Shown: positions 24,440-33,710 of the stretch, in pieces | How positions within the stretch are numbered: position 1 is the stretch's first letter | Layout: every line of letters starts with the position of its first letter | Source of the DNA: Globisporangium splendens | Lineage: Eukaryota > Oomycota > Peronosporomycetes > Pythiales > Pythiaceae | Length of the DNA: 64,000 nucleotides | Direction of reading: 5' to 3' | Assembly: GCA_006386115.1 (NCBI GenBank) | Contig: VFIW01000151.1 | Location: 1 to 64,000 of the forward strand | Notes under the pieces: generated by a model | Database searches by the model: none | What the model was told of the DNA's origin: nothing | Seen by the model: only the letters and a program-made list of their open reading frames with translations | Made by a program: the position numbers and the translations under genes

Positions 24440-25560
24440 TTTAGATGCGAGTGGAGCGAGACGCGAGAGTTTGGAGACTGAGATCGTGTTGATGTGGTGG
24501 GCGGTCGTAATTGAGGCGAGACTGGGAGTTCCCAGTCATCATGGCAGCGGATGCGCACGAGGTTTGCTGATCCATTTGCGCCGAAACAGCGCCTGTCACG
24601 CATGCACGAGCCAATGAGCTGACGGTGCCACGAGCGCATGTTTGAGAATCGCGTCGTCCATCGTTGCGTTGGACGACTCCCTCTGCTGAGCTTCTCCAGG
24701 TCGTGTGTGAACATTGACGACAACACTGCTTTTATAGAGTACATAGCATTCACTTCTGTGTGATTGATGCATGTTTCGAGCATCTGAACGAGGAGAATAC
24801 TCAATTGTGAAGGAATCTTTATGGCGAAGACGAGTTGGCAATGTGCGTCCCAACGTCACGATGTTGGAGGAGACAACCTTGACTTTGACACTTCATTTAC
24901 ACTTCCTGTATAAACGGATAAAGCACAGTACCGATAATGTCTAAATTGTGCTACTCCAATTATCACTTTTGCAAACGCACTGTGTAAATTAACATTTGAC
25001 AGACAAAGTGAAAGACACAGCAATGTCGGTAGACTCACACCAGCAGCAAAAGTTCCCATCCTGCATGAGCCGATCTCTGCAAGGCTGCGATGGACGCTGC
25101 GCACACATGGCACTGGACGCATTCGGTGCGTGTGCATGCACAGTGTGCCACGCACTACGCTGTATGGATGACCGGCACTGACCACGGCTTCTTCTCTTCC
25201 GTTTTGCATTCGTCGTTATTATCCAAAGCACTCATTCGCACGAAGTGAGACCTTGAAGCTGTGTCTTGGGATCATCTTGCTGCCACTGTCGCCGTCTTCT
25301 CCATTCTCAAAATGTCGGCAACTCGTGTGCGTAGATCTTGTTGTCACTGTATAACACTCCTTTATATATGCAGTTGGCACACTCGCGTGCGCTTATCACC
25401 TTCCTACTGTCGTCCGCTGTCTGTCCTCGGCTTTTGTTGCCTCTTCTGTAGTCATTCATCCGATCGCTTTCGCCCTCTTCTCTATTTGCGCACGTGGCTT
25501 TGTGGATACGTCGTTCTCCATGTTGATTTGTCTAGAAACTGAACTGACAGTGGGACTTGC
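24440..25560. other. Intergenic, promoter side of MFS gene and 3' side of NIPA-like gene
   Basis: 1.1 kb with no coding frame I believe. It should contain the MFS promoter next to 24440. No repeats or RNA genes are recognised. Confidence 0.45.
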
Positions 25561-27412
25561 TTAGATCACTATCCGCTGGTACGGTCGTTGCTGCTGCTCG
25601 TCGTTCGGTCTGATCGCTACCACGACATCCACACCACTGTTGTTATGTCCATTGCTGCTGTTTCCATTTGCCAAATGGCCATTCCCATTGCCGTTCGTGT
25701 GGCCGTTCGTGCCACTCCCAGTGTGCTCGTACTTTAGTGGCGTGTGCTCGTTGTGCTCCTTGTCCTCAAAGTTCTTGCTGTGCTGGGACGCGAGCATCGA
25801 CGCTGAGCGGTGCGATGGCGACAGCGGCATCAAAGCACCAAAGTGGCCACTCGTCAGGTGCGCACGCGATGCCTGGGTATCCGATCCGATGCTTCCGCTG
25901 CCAATGTCTTCTTCGCCGTGCTTGGACAGCAAATAAATACCGAAAATGATGACTACATGGGCATATATAACAGCAACAACACGGTTAGCACAACTCCACA
26001 GCTCAGATATGACAAGTCAGGGAGCTACTCCCTTGTTTCACATACATGCGAGCGCGATGGGCAGACAGAACCACTCAAATGTTGTAAAACGTGTGTACTT
26101 TTCGTAAAACACCACGCCGCCAATCACACTGGACTGTACAACACACAAACAAAATGCAACAGCACAGCATAGGGTCAGCATCTAGATCGCATTGCAAATC
26201 GAAGCAGTCTTCAAGTAGCAAAAAGCTCGTTGCTTACCCCGATCCAAAAGCACTGGAACATTGGGAACACGCTGAGCGTGTCGCCCGCCATGATCGCGCG
26301 GTTGAGCAGATCCGTCTGCAGCACGAGCGTCGACACCATGCCGCCGACAAATAAATACGTCGTGAAGTACACAAACTGGTTCTGACCGCTGAACGTCAGG
26401 ATCAGCAAAATGGACGCGCACTACAAGACAACAGCACGAACACATTAGAGCTAATTAAGACAGAGCATCTAGACAGAAAGCAGCAGCATCGAGTAGATAG
26501 ATACCTTGGCGAGCAGCACAGAAAAGCTCCCAAAGATGCCCGACGCCGTCGCGTACAGGAACGGCATGAGTCGGTACTTGGACTCGTTGTGCGCCTTGGG
26601 GAGCCGCGAGATGGCCTGGATCTGGCCAAACATGGCGCCGAGGATCGCCGTCATCACGCCTAGGTACACGAGGAAACCGGGCTGGAAGAACTGGCGCTCG
26701 AGCTCCTCGAGCGACATGGTGTCGTCTGGTTCGTTCACGACCGTGCTGAGCACGACGCCGATGATGATCAGCAGCGTGCCGACCACGTCCGTCTTGGACA
26801 GGATCTGGCCGAGCCACAGGTGCGCAAAGAACACGTTCGCGAGCACGGTGCACCCGCCACCCACCGACGCCACAAGCGCCTGCGGCGCAAACCTAACAAA
26901 GTGGACATTGTGACCGCAAACTCGTTAGCATCTTCCGCAATCACAGAGACGCATCGTGGTTAATCTAGAGGAGAATGACGAACCCGAGCGCTTCAAAGTC
27001 GCCGATGGCGCCGAGCACGATGAGCACCATGCCGATGATCCACACGGGCCGCGTGTAATACAGGCGCCGCGCAAACGGCGGTCGCTCTTCCTCCTAACAG
27101 CGCATCACCCCAACAACGTTAACAATGAACCACGCAAATACACACAAGCGCTCTCTCCATATCCACATGATCCACATGTCAGTCCAAGCGCTGTGAATAC
27201 TTGTCTGTACGTACGCGGACGTGGGAGAGCTTCTGCACGTTGACGCCGAGGTTGGAGAGGATGGCGGAGCCCACGACGATGCCCAATCCGATCCAGTAGT
27301 AGAGCGAGTTGTTCTCGGCGTCGCCAGTGCCGTCGGCTGCAGCGAGCAGCTCTGCAGCAGTGAACGACGCCGAGGCCGTGATCGTCGTCGACGCGTTCGT
27401 TCGCACGTCCAT
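25561..27412 (-). CDS. NIPA-like magnesium transporter (DMT superfamily), six exons
   Basis: Exons on the minus strand: 27412-27215, 27093-26984, 26892-26505, 26420-26238, 26133-26046 and 25952-25561; all splice sites GT-AG, total 452 residues. Joining them restores the family order: YYWIGLGIVVGSAILSNLG (first helix), VWIIGMVLIVLGAIGDF, FAPQALVASVGGGCTVLANV, then VVGTLLIIIGVVLS, later helices, SSVIGGVVFYEKY and AFIIFGIYLLSKHGE. This is the nine-helix NIPA fold of Mg2+ carriers in plasma and endosomal membranes. The last 120 residues are a hydrophilic cytosolic tail with a Gly/Asn/His-rich tract (GNGNGHLANGNSSNG). ATG 27412 was chosen because sequence N-terminal to it (open to 27637) is Pro/Ser-rich and unlike the family; the longer start remains possible. 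Transport of Mg2+ is inferred from the family. Confidence 0.88.
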
Positions 27413-28014
27413 GAAGTCCACGCAACGAGCGCAAGCAGGAGAGAGGGGGAGAGCGCGTGCAGAGGCGCTGGGGTACGTCGGCGAGGGCGTAATGAGCGGC
27501 GCAAGTGGAAGCCTTGGACTATGATCTGGTCGTGGCGTTTTGCTTTTGAGTGTGGCATTTGTCGGCTCCAAAGTGTCCTCCCTCTCAAATTCGATGGTTC
27601 GTAAACTGAGGGATATGCTGAGATCGCAATCACTCACTTCAATGTGTTCAGTTTGCCTCGTTATATTTGATATGCAGGCAACTTTTTATTTCGTTTGAAG
27701 AAGTCAGGAGCAACTATAGAGAGGTTTCGTGGAACCAATATAGGGTGGGATGGATTTTAAAGTCGTTCAACCCAAGTCTCATTTTCGATTCTATAGTGAC
27801 CTTTGCTCTTCCTCCTTTTGTGGTACGAACGAATCCAGAACAAGCGAAATGCCGTGTTTGCGCCACTCATCTGAGCGTCATGACGAGACGAATCGCTGCG
27901 TCACTGGCGCCGATGAGAGACCTCAAAGCGCTCGACGGTCTGCTGCTGCCAAGGCAAAGGACGCGCGTCGCCTGACACCGCAGCCAAACGCGTTTCAGCC
28001 GCCAAAATGAGCGG
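27413..28014. other. Intergenic, 5' region of the NIPA-like gene
   Basis: Upstream DNA of the NIPA-like gene, with an in-frame open extension to 27637. No other gene is seen. Confidence 0.4.
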
Positions 28015-28990
28015 TTGTTTGTTGCGAAATCAGTGTTCGGAGCAGCCATCTATGTTTGCACTCTCACAGCGCTGCCACGTGAGTCAACAGCATCAAGGTG
28101 GCATTCCATCCAAGTCCACACGCGCTTGATGACGCCGCGCGTGGCGTCCATGGCGCTGCTGTTATTGTCATCCCAATCACCAAGCGACGACGACGCGCTC
28201 TTGCATCGGCAGCTCCTCTTCAGCGTGCTCTCGTTCTTTGCGCTCGCAGAGTTTGCATTGGCAATCGTGACACCTGTCGCCGTCGCGCGCGGGTTTGCCT
28301 TTGCGTGCATCGTGCTCTGGCTCCCGACGGTGATCATGTTCACAGCCGTGTTCAAGTACGATGTTGAGCTGGTGCTCTAGCAAACTTTCGACTTTTGGTT
28401 CTGCTCGCTCGCGAACATCGCGACGTTTTTCGTGCTCGGCGTGCTCCTGTGTGACGTCGTGTGCTCTGGCACCGCTCGCTGCTTGAGCGGGCATGTAAAT
28501 CAACATCGTGATCGACACGAACAACCGCGGTGACTGGCTCCGGACGATGCTCAACGTTGCAACCGCTGTACAATGCGCGGTAACATGGCTCGTCGTGTCC
28601 TTCGACGTCCGAGCTTCTCATCGTCAATGAAACGGTCACAGGCGATGCTAGTGCCGTCATTCCAGCGATCGTTGTGGACGTGTGTTTTCCGTGTTGGGAA
28701 ACAGGTCTCAAAATGCGATCGCGTGATTGTTGGTCGCCAGCATTGGTGCCATTTGGACCATACAGGAGTTCTCGAGCACCTGCTGTGGCCGCCCTTCGAC
28801 CACATCGACACTGCTAATGTCCTCAACATTATCGCACATTGTGTGGCATCGTCTCTTATCACCACGTTCGCGAACTGCGAGATCCTCAGTGCGATTTCGA
28901 CTTCGAGCTGGGTTTGCAACGCCAGCACCGTACCTCTCTCCTCGTCAAGCAATCAAGGTCACGTCACGTTGCGTCTGCGGTCTCCACGAC
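28015..28990 (+). pseudogene. Decayed multi-pass membrane protein
   Basis: A plus-strand frame (28015-28380) encodes two hydrophobic segments (around LLFSVLSFFALAEFALAIV and GFAFACIVLWLPTVIMFTAV) and stops at TAG 28378. The same frame continues past the stop with TFDFWFCSLANIATFFVLGV, another clear membrane helix. Further helical pieces (LLVASIGAIWTIQ) occur in other frames to about 28990. The FDFWF segment after an aromatic loop recalls large oomycete families of uncharacterised multi-helix proteins, from general memory. Several stops and frame changes make it a pseudogene. Block A begins just after it, at about 29090. Confidence 0.45.
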
Positions 28991-29359
28991 AGGAGTGTGC
29001 ACTTTGGAAATATGAGACGCAGTTCGCGAGGGTTCCAGGTCTGTCGTGGCCTCCAGTTTGTCCAGTTCGTTCTCGCTGTGCTGCGTCGCTGGAAGCGAGA
29101 GCGATCATCGATCGCGGCGTGATTCAAAGCCACCGTCAGCTTGTGTGTACATAATGCTGCATTGTGTGATGCTGTTCTTGCACCACGTCAACGAGCGTCA
29201 TGGTCTTTTTCTCGCTCATGGCGGCACGATCATCAAGTCCGCCGAGTTTTGCGAGCAGCACGTCGTTCACACGCATCCGTTCGGCGCCTTGCTGCAGCAT
29301 GCTGGTGTCAAACCCATGGAGACATCCCCTGGTCGGCGTGTAATGCCGACTAGCACGAC

Positions 29360-30088
29360 ATGACGACGCTGCACACGTTCTTGATCGCCGTGACGACCTC
29401 GTGCGTACAAGACGCGGAGTACACTCAGACGGCTCTTAATCTGCTCGATCCACATTGTGAGCGCTGTAACGTAACCAGTCGTCGATTCTTTTTGAGCTGC
29501 CAGCTTCGCACTCTTTTTCTGTCTGCTTGCAAACAGATGGGTGGTGGCTTTGTCGTGTCCAAGCGCGCTCGTCGTTTTATTGAGACCTATTGAGCAACCT
29601 CGACAGGTACTGTCAGTCACGTTCTTCACGATGTCAACCTGTTTGATCAAGTCCGTTGGCACAAGATTCACTCATTGGCCACAACATCGAATGCACCTAC
29701 AGAGTCCAACAGCGTGGTGACAAGTTTGTGAACGTAAGGGACAACGCAAAAGACACATCGCGATGGATGTCATGAAAGCCTCAGGTGTATCAGCTCACGT
29801 TGAATGGGGACTGCAGCTGCATTGTAACACCAGATCACACGATGATCTGCTTGCGCCTGAGATCCTCGCGAATAACGCACCGTACTTGACCGCGAGCGAC
29901 GTGGACGCATTCTGCCATTCTGCCTCGGTGATGACTGCCGGTCTACGACCGCACCACGAAGTATCAAAAGCTGCAGCAGTCAAGTGGGGGCAGTGTGGGC
30001 AATTCCATCGGACTAGGTCAAGACGTCATATCCTTCGTCATGGGGACAGCCAGCGTTGTGCGCCCGCAAAGCTCCCCGACTGCGAGTA
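29360..30088 (+). pseudogene. Decayed coding region within block A
   Basis: An open frame at 29360-29593 and downstream pieces to about 30088 (SGVSAHVEWGLQL; LLAPEILANNAPYLTASDVD) are shared with block A' (61059-61803). In A' a longer piece reads KYQKLQQSSGGSVDNSIGLG. Frames are broken by stops and shifts in both copies, so this was probably one gene that died before or soon after duplication. No family was recognised. Confidence 0.35.
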
Positions 30089-30429
30089 GGAGCCCGCATT
30101 TGAGTGTCTCGCGAAGGATCCAATGGCGCGTCCGTCATCCCTCCAAGTGACACATCCGTGCTGAAAAGCAAAGCAGTGGTGGAGAGTGCGAATGCTGGGA
30201 GGTGATGGAAAAAAGGATGGAATGGATATGCACTTTCTGTGTGTGAGAGAAACATGATTATCTGTGTAAAATTACGCTGGTGATTGGTCAGAATGGGTGT
30301 GGATGCAACTGGTAATAGAAATATGCATCAGAAAACCAATGCTGTAATCTCGCAAGGTCACTAAGTGCAGGGATCTTGGATGATGAGGTACGTACTTCAC
30401 TTCAACGTTTCCCCACCATTTATGCACGC

Positions 30430-30546
30430 TCAATTGGCAGAAAATGCATTTTCGTCCAATCGGAATGCTAGTTTTGAAGTTTTACAATGCTCCTCTATTG
30501 GTAGAAAATCAATGGGGTTTTCTGTGACACCTGCTTTCTGTACCCA
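30430..30546. promoter_or_regulatory. Possible upstream module: paired ATTGGYAGAAAAT and GTACCCA
   Basis: ATTGGCAGAAAATGCA starts at 30433, ATTGGTAGAAAATCAA at 30497 and GTACCCA at 30540, about 430-540 bases before the ankyrin ATG. The pair is retained in block A' (62133 and 62197, GTACCCA at 62240). CCAAT-type and GTACCCA motifs also occur together upstream of the receptor kinase and two GPI-type genes. Function is inference only. Confidence 0.25.
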
Positions 30547-30975
30547 AACACTACACTGGCGACATCGACAGCCATGTTGCCAGTATCCTCCTTTGCATTC
30601 ACAATTCGCTTCAGCTGATAGAAGCACAAAGCGACGAAGGTTTGTGTTCTTCAGTGAACGCGACAAAGTCCAGTGATTGGCTTGAGCATGTGTGGGACGG
30701 CGGCGCCATCGCGTCAGCTCATTAGTTTAAAATCTTTCTGTAGAAAATGCGCTTCTCTTTCTCCCGTGGTGTCGAAATGGTATCGCCAAATACTGGAACA
30801 GCCAACAGTAGCCACTCTGTGGTGATTTTTTTCGTTTGTGGCAAGAGAGTGGGACCTTGGGAGGAGAAAAGTCACAAGTTGGAGAGAGTCCACCTCATTT
30901 TTCAATTTCCTTCTTCATTTGAGCTCTCATTCCGCTTCTCTCAACTACTTCAGCGCAATCTTGAAATACGAAAGC

Positions 30976-33135
30976 ATGGGTAACACCAGGTCCAGGATGT
31001 CGAAGCGCGTTCAAGACAACCTCAGAGCGTTGCAAAATGCAGTGAGCCGTGGGGACGTAGAAGGAGTGAAAAGACAATTGGCAAAACGTAAGACAAACGT
31101 GAATGGCAAGATTGACGATAGGACGGCACTTTCGCATGCTGTCGAATGCGGTAATGCAGAGATTGTACAGCTTTTGGTCGATCGAGGAGCTGACGTGACC
31201 GAGAAGGACAAGTTAGGAAGAAGTCCTTTGTCGTATGCGGCTGAAGCAGGCAAGACAGAGATTGTACAGCTTTTGGTCGATCTTGGAGCTGACGCGACCG
31301 AGAAGTGCTGGGGTGGAAGAAGTACTTTGTGGTATGCGGCTGAAGCAGGCAAGACAGAGATTGTGCAGCTTTTGGTCGATCGAGGAGCTGACGTGACCGA
31401 GAAGGTCGGGTATGGAAGAAGTCTTTTGTCATATGCGGCTGGAGCATGCAAGATAGAGATTGTGCAGCTTTTGGTCGATCTTGGAGCTGACGTGACCGAG
31501 AAGGACATCGATGGAAGAAGTCCTTTGTCGTGTGCAGCTGAAGCAGGCAAGACAGAGACTATGCAGCTTTTAGTAGATCGAGGAGCTGACGAGACGGAGA
31601 AGTACCTGTTTAGAAGATATCCTTTGTCGTATGCGGTTAAAGAAGGCAAGACAGAGATTGTGCAGCTTTTGGTCGATCAAGGAGCTGACGTGACCGAGAA
31701 GGATGAGTATGGAAGAAGTCCTTTGTCGTATGCGGCTGAAGCAGGCAAGACAGAGATTGTGCAGCTGTTGGTCGAACTTGGAGCCAACGTCTCCGAGAAG
31801 TACTGGTTTGAAAGATGTCCTTTGTCGTACGCAGCAGAATCTGGCCATACAGAGGTTGTGCGTATTTTGGTCGATCGAGGAGGTGACGTGACCGAGAAAG
31901 ACGCGAGAGGTAGAGATCCTTTGTCGTATGCGGCTGAAGCAGGCAAGACAGAGACTGTGCAGCTTATGGTCGAACTTGGAGCCAACGTCTCCGAGAAGGA
32001 CAAGAATGGAAGAAGTCCTTTGTCGTACGCAGCACTATCAGGGCATACAGAGATTGTGCGTATTTTGGTCGATCAAGGAGCTGACGCGACCGAGAAGGAC
32101 TGGTTTGGAAGAAGTCTTTTGTCGTATGCGGCTAAATCAGGCAAGACAGAGATTGTACAGCTCTTACTAGATCGAGGAGCTGACGTGGCCCATAGGGACA
32201 AGTTAGGAAGAAGTCCTTTGTCGTATGCGGCTGAAGCAGGCAAGACAGAGATTGTACAGCTTTTGGTCGATCTTGGAGCTGACGCGACCGAGAAGTGCTG
32301 GGGTGGAAGAAGTACTTTGTGGTATGCGGCTGAAGCAGGCAAGACAGAGATTGTACAGCTTTTGGTCGATCGAGGAGCTGACGTGACCGAGAAGGTCGGG
32401 TATGGAAGAAGTCTTTTGTCATATGCGGCTGGAGCATGCAAGATAGAGATTGTGCAGCTTTTGGTCGATCTTGGAGCTGACGTGACCGAGAAGGACATCG
32501 ATGGAAGAAGTCCTTTGTCGTGTGCAGCTGAAGCAGGCAAGACAGAGACTATGCAGCTTTTAGTAGATCGAGGAGCTGACGAGACGGAGAAGTACCTGTT
32601 TAGAAGATATCCTTTGTCGTATGCGGTTAAAGAAGGCATGACAGAGATTGTGCAGCTTTTGATCGATCAAGGAGCTGACGTGACCGAGAAGGATGAGTAT
32701 GGAAGAAGTCCTTTGTCGTATGCGGCTGAAGCAGGCAAGACAGAGATTGTGCAGCTGTTGGTCGAACTTGGAGCCAACGTCTCCGAGCCGTACTGGTTTG
32801 AAAGATGTCCTTTGTCGTATGCAGCAGAATCTGGCCATACAGAGATTGTGCGTATTTTGGTCGATCGAGGAGGTGACGTGACCGAGAAGGACTGGTTTGG
32901 AAGAAGTCTTTTGTCGTATGCAGCCGAGTCGGGTTACTTGGACGTCATTACGATTTTGATAAAGAATGGATCGGCTGTAGACGACAAAGACTCAAATGGA
33001 AGAACCGCGTTGTCGTACGCTGCGCAAAAAGGACACAGTGAAATAGTCTCCTCTCTGCTGAATGCTGGTGCATCACCGAACGGAACGATTGTTTGGAATG
33101 CATCGCAGTACAAGTGCGAGACGTCTCTCACGTAG
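30976..33135 (+). CDS. Ankyrin repeat protein with N-myristoylation-type start; probably 5' part of a kinase gene
   Basis: From ATG 30976, 719 residues. The N-terminus MGNTRSR fits the N-myristoylation rule (Gly2, small residue at 6), predicting membrane attachment. After about 35 residues come about 20 ankyrin repeats of exactly 33 residues, consensus GRSPLSYAAEAGKTEIVQLLVDRGADVTEKD. Repeats are very alike at DNA level, and seven consecutive ones (31207 to about 31895) recur at 32197 to about 32885, ten repeats (990 bases) away. The frame ends at TAG 33133. One base out of frame, the sequence continues as another ankyrin repeat (GAGHMNIVKTLIEKAADVDV), then a linker and two kinase domains, so the stop is probably a lesion or missed splice. 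Ankyrin arrays bind proteins. The extreme repeat similarity points to recent amplification and conversion. Confidence 0.8.
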   Translation: MGNTRSRMSKRVQDNLRALQNAVSRGDVEGVKRQLAKRKTNVNGKIDDRTALSHAVECGNAEIVQLLVDRGADVTEKDKLGRSPLSYAAEAGKTEIVQLLVDLGADATEKCWGGRSTLWYAAEAGKTEIVQLLVDRGADVTEKVGYGRSLLSYAAGACKIEIVQLLVDLGADVTEKDIDGRSPLSCAAEAGKTETMQLLVDRGADETEKYLFRRYPLSYAVKEGKTEIVQLLVDQGADVTEKDEYGRSPLSYAAEAGKTEIVQLLVELGANVSEKYWFERCPLSYAAESGHTEVVRILVDRGGDVTEKDARGRDPLSYAAEAGKTETVQLMVELGANVSEKDKNGRSPLSYAALSGHTEIVRILVDQGADATEKDWFGRSLLSYAAKSGKTEIVQLLLDRGADVAHRDKLGRSPLSYAAEAGKTEIVQLLVDLGADATEKCWGGRSTLWYAAEAGKTEIVQLLVDRGADVTEKVGYGRSLLSYAAGACKIEIVQLLVDLGADVTEKDIDGRSPLSCAAEAGKTETMQLLVDRGADETEKYLFRRYPLSYAVKEGMTEIVQLLIDQGADVTEKDEYGRSPLSYAAEAGKTEIVQLLVELGANVSEPYWFERCPLSYAAESGHTEIVRILVDRGGDVTEKDWFGRSLLSYAAESGYLDVITILIKNGSAVDDKDSNGRTALSYAAQKGHSEIVSSLLNAGASPNGTIVWNASQYKCETSLT
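31207..32885 (+). repeat. Ankyrin-array amplification: 690-base segment duplicated at 990-base offset
   Basis: 31207 to about 31895 and 32197 to about 32885 are about 99% identical by eye. Only around seven differences were noticed, for example GAGAAGTACTGG/GAGCCGTACTGG. The offset equals ten 99-base repeat units, so the frame is kept. Three other repeats lie between the copies. Confidence 0.9.
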
Positions 33136-33710
33136 GGGGTCTGGTGTCGGTGCAGGACATATGAACATCGTCAAAACTCTGATTGAGAAGGCCGCAGACG
33201 TGGATGTTCGTATTATCCGAGGCGGACAACCTGCTGTACTCGATATTCGCGACTTGGGTTACGCACCTGGTTGCCTAATTGCTCATCCGAGACAATGTCT
33301 CAGTGGACGTTAAATCCATTGTACCCTATCAACTTGCAAGAACTCCTTGCTTCCTGGCACTTGGAAACCTATGCATGAGCTGTGACACAACGACACATGA
33401 ATTTGCAGTTATGACTACACGGGTGATGCAACGGCTACAAGACGTCTGCTCCCAGTTGGAGCAGCAGGGTGTGGTTGGAGTCCAATCAGAAGCGCTGACA
33501 ACGTTGATTCCCATCCTGTTCCGTTTTTGCCGACTGCTGTTTCGATGCAAAGAGCAAAATCAACTTCTGTCTCGACTTATTTCCAGTCTTGCCATCTCAA
33601 GCGCAATCAGTGATTTCCATGAAGAGTTGGATCATTTTGCGGCGCGCTTCTACAATTGAGCTGCAAGGAGAGTGATGGAAGATCGGGCTTACCGACGAAA
33701 AGAAATATGA
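33136..33710 (+). pseudogene. Broken linker between ankyrin array and tandem kinases
   Basis: Three reading frames are needed to follow the coding trace. A last ankyrin repeat is in one frame (to about 33310). A helical segment (33279-33659, ending EELDHFAARFYN) is in a second, shared by the kinase region. In-frame TGA codons at 33657-33659 and 33708-33710 interrupt that frame, although residues around them (ARRVMEDRAYRRKEI, then YYEKLVDGEKALV) read smoothly. Either this locus has taken two frameshifts and two nonsense changes, or unrecognised introns remove the lesions; I found no good splice pair. Confidence 0.5.

Larger units (their letters stand above)
29090..31213. repeat. Direct duplication, block A (copy of 60793-62913)
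   Basis: Positions 29090-31213 match 60793-62913 in the same orientation with an offset of about 31,700. Identity is patchy. About 29160-30100 and 30260-30530 carry many substitutions. About 30110-30280 and 30530-31210 appear identical or nearly so by eye. The block contains a decayed coding region, the upstream region and the first 80 codons of an ankyrin gene. Confidence 0.9.

Noticed and set aside
23867..24481. 204-codon plus-strand frame over the MFS gene
   Set aside because: It is Arg/Asp/His-rich antisense of a clear twelve-helix transporter.
30976..33135. Possible CRISPR-like or satellite array
   Set aside because: The 99-base period is a coding ankyrin array with conserved reading frame, not repeat-spacer DNA.
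33657..33710. TGA recoding (selenocysteine or altered code)
   Set aside because: TGA terminates other genes here (3916-5754 and 33711-36168), and no insertion element was seen. Nonsense mutation or splicing is simpler.
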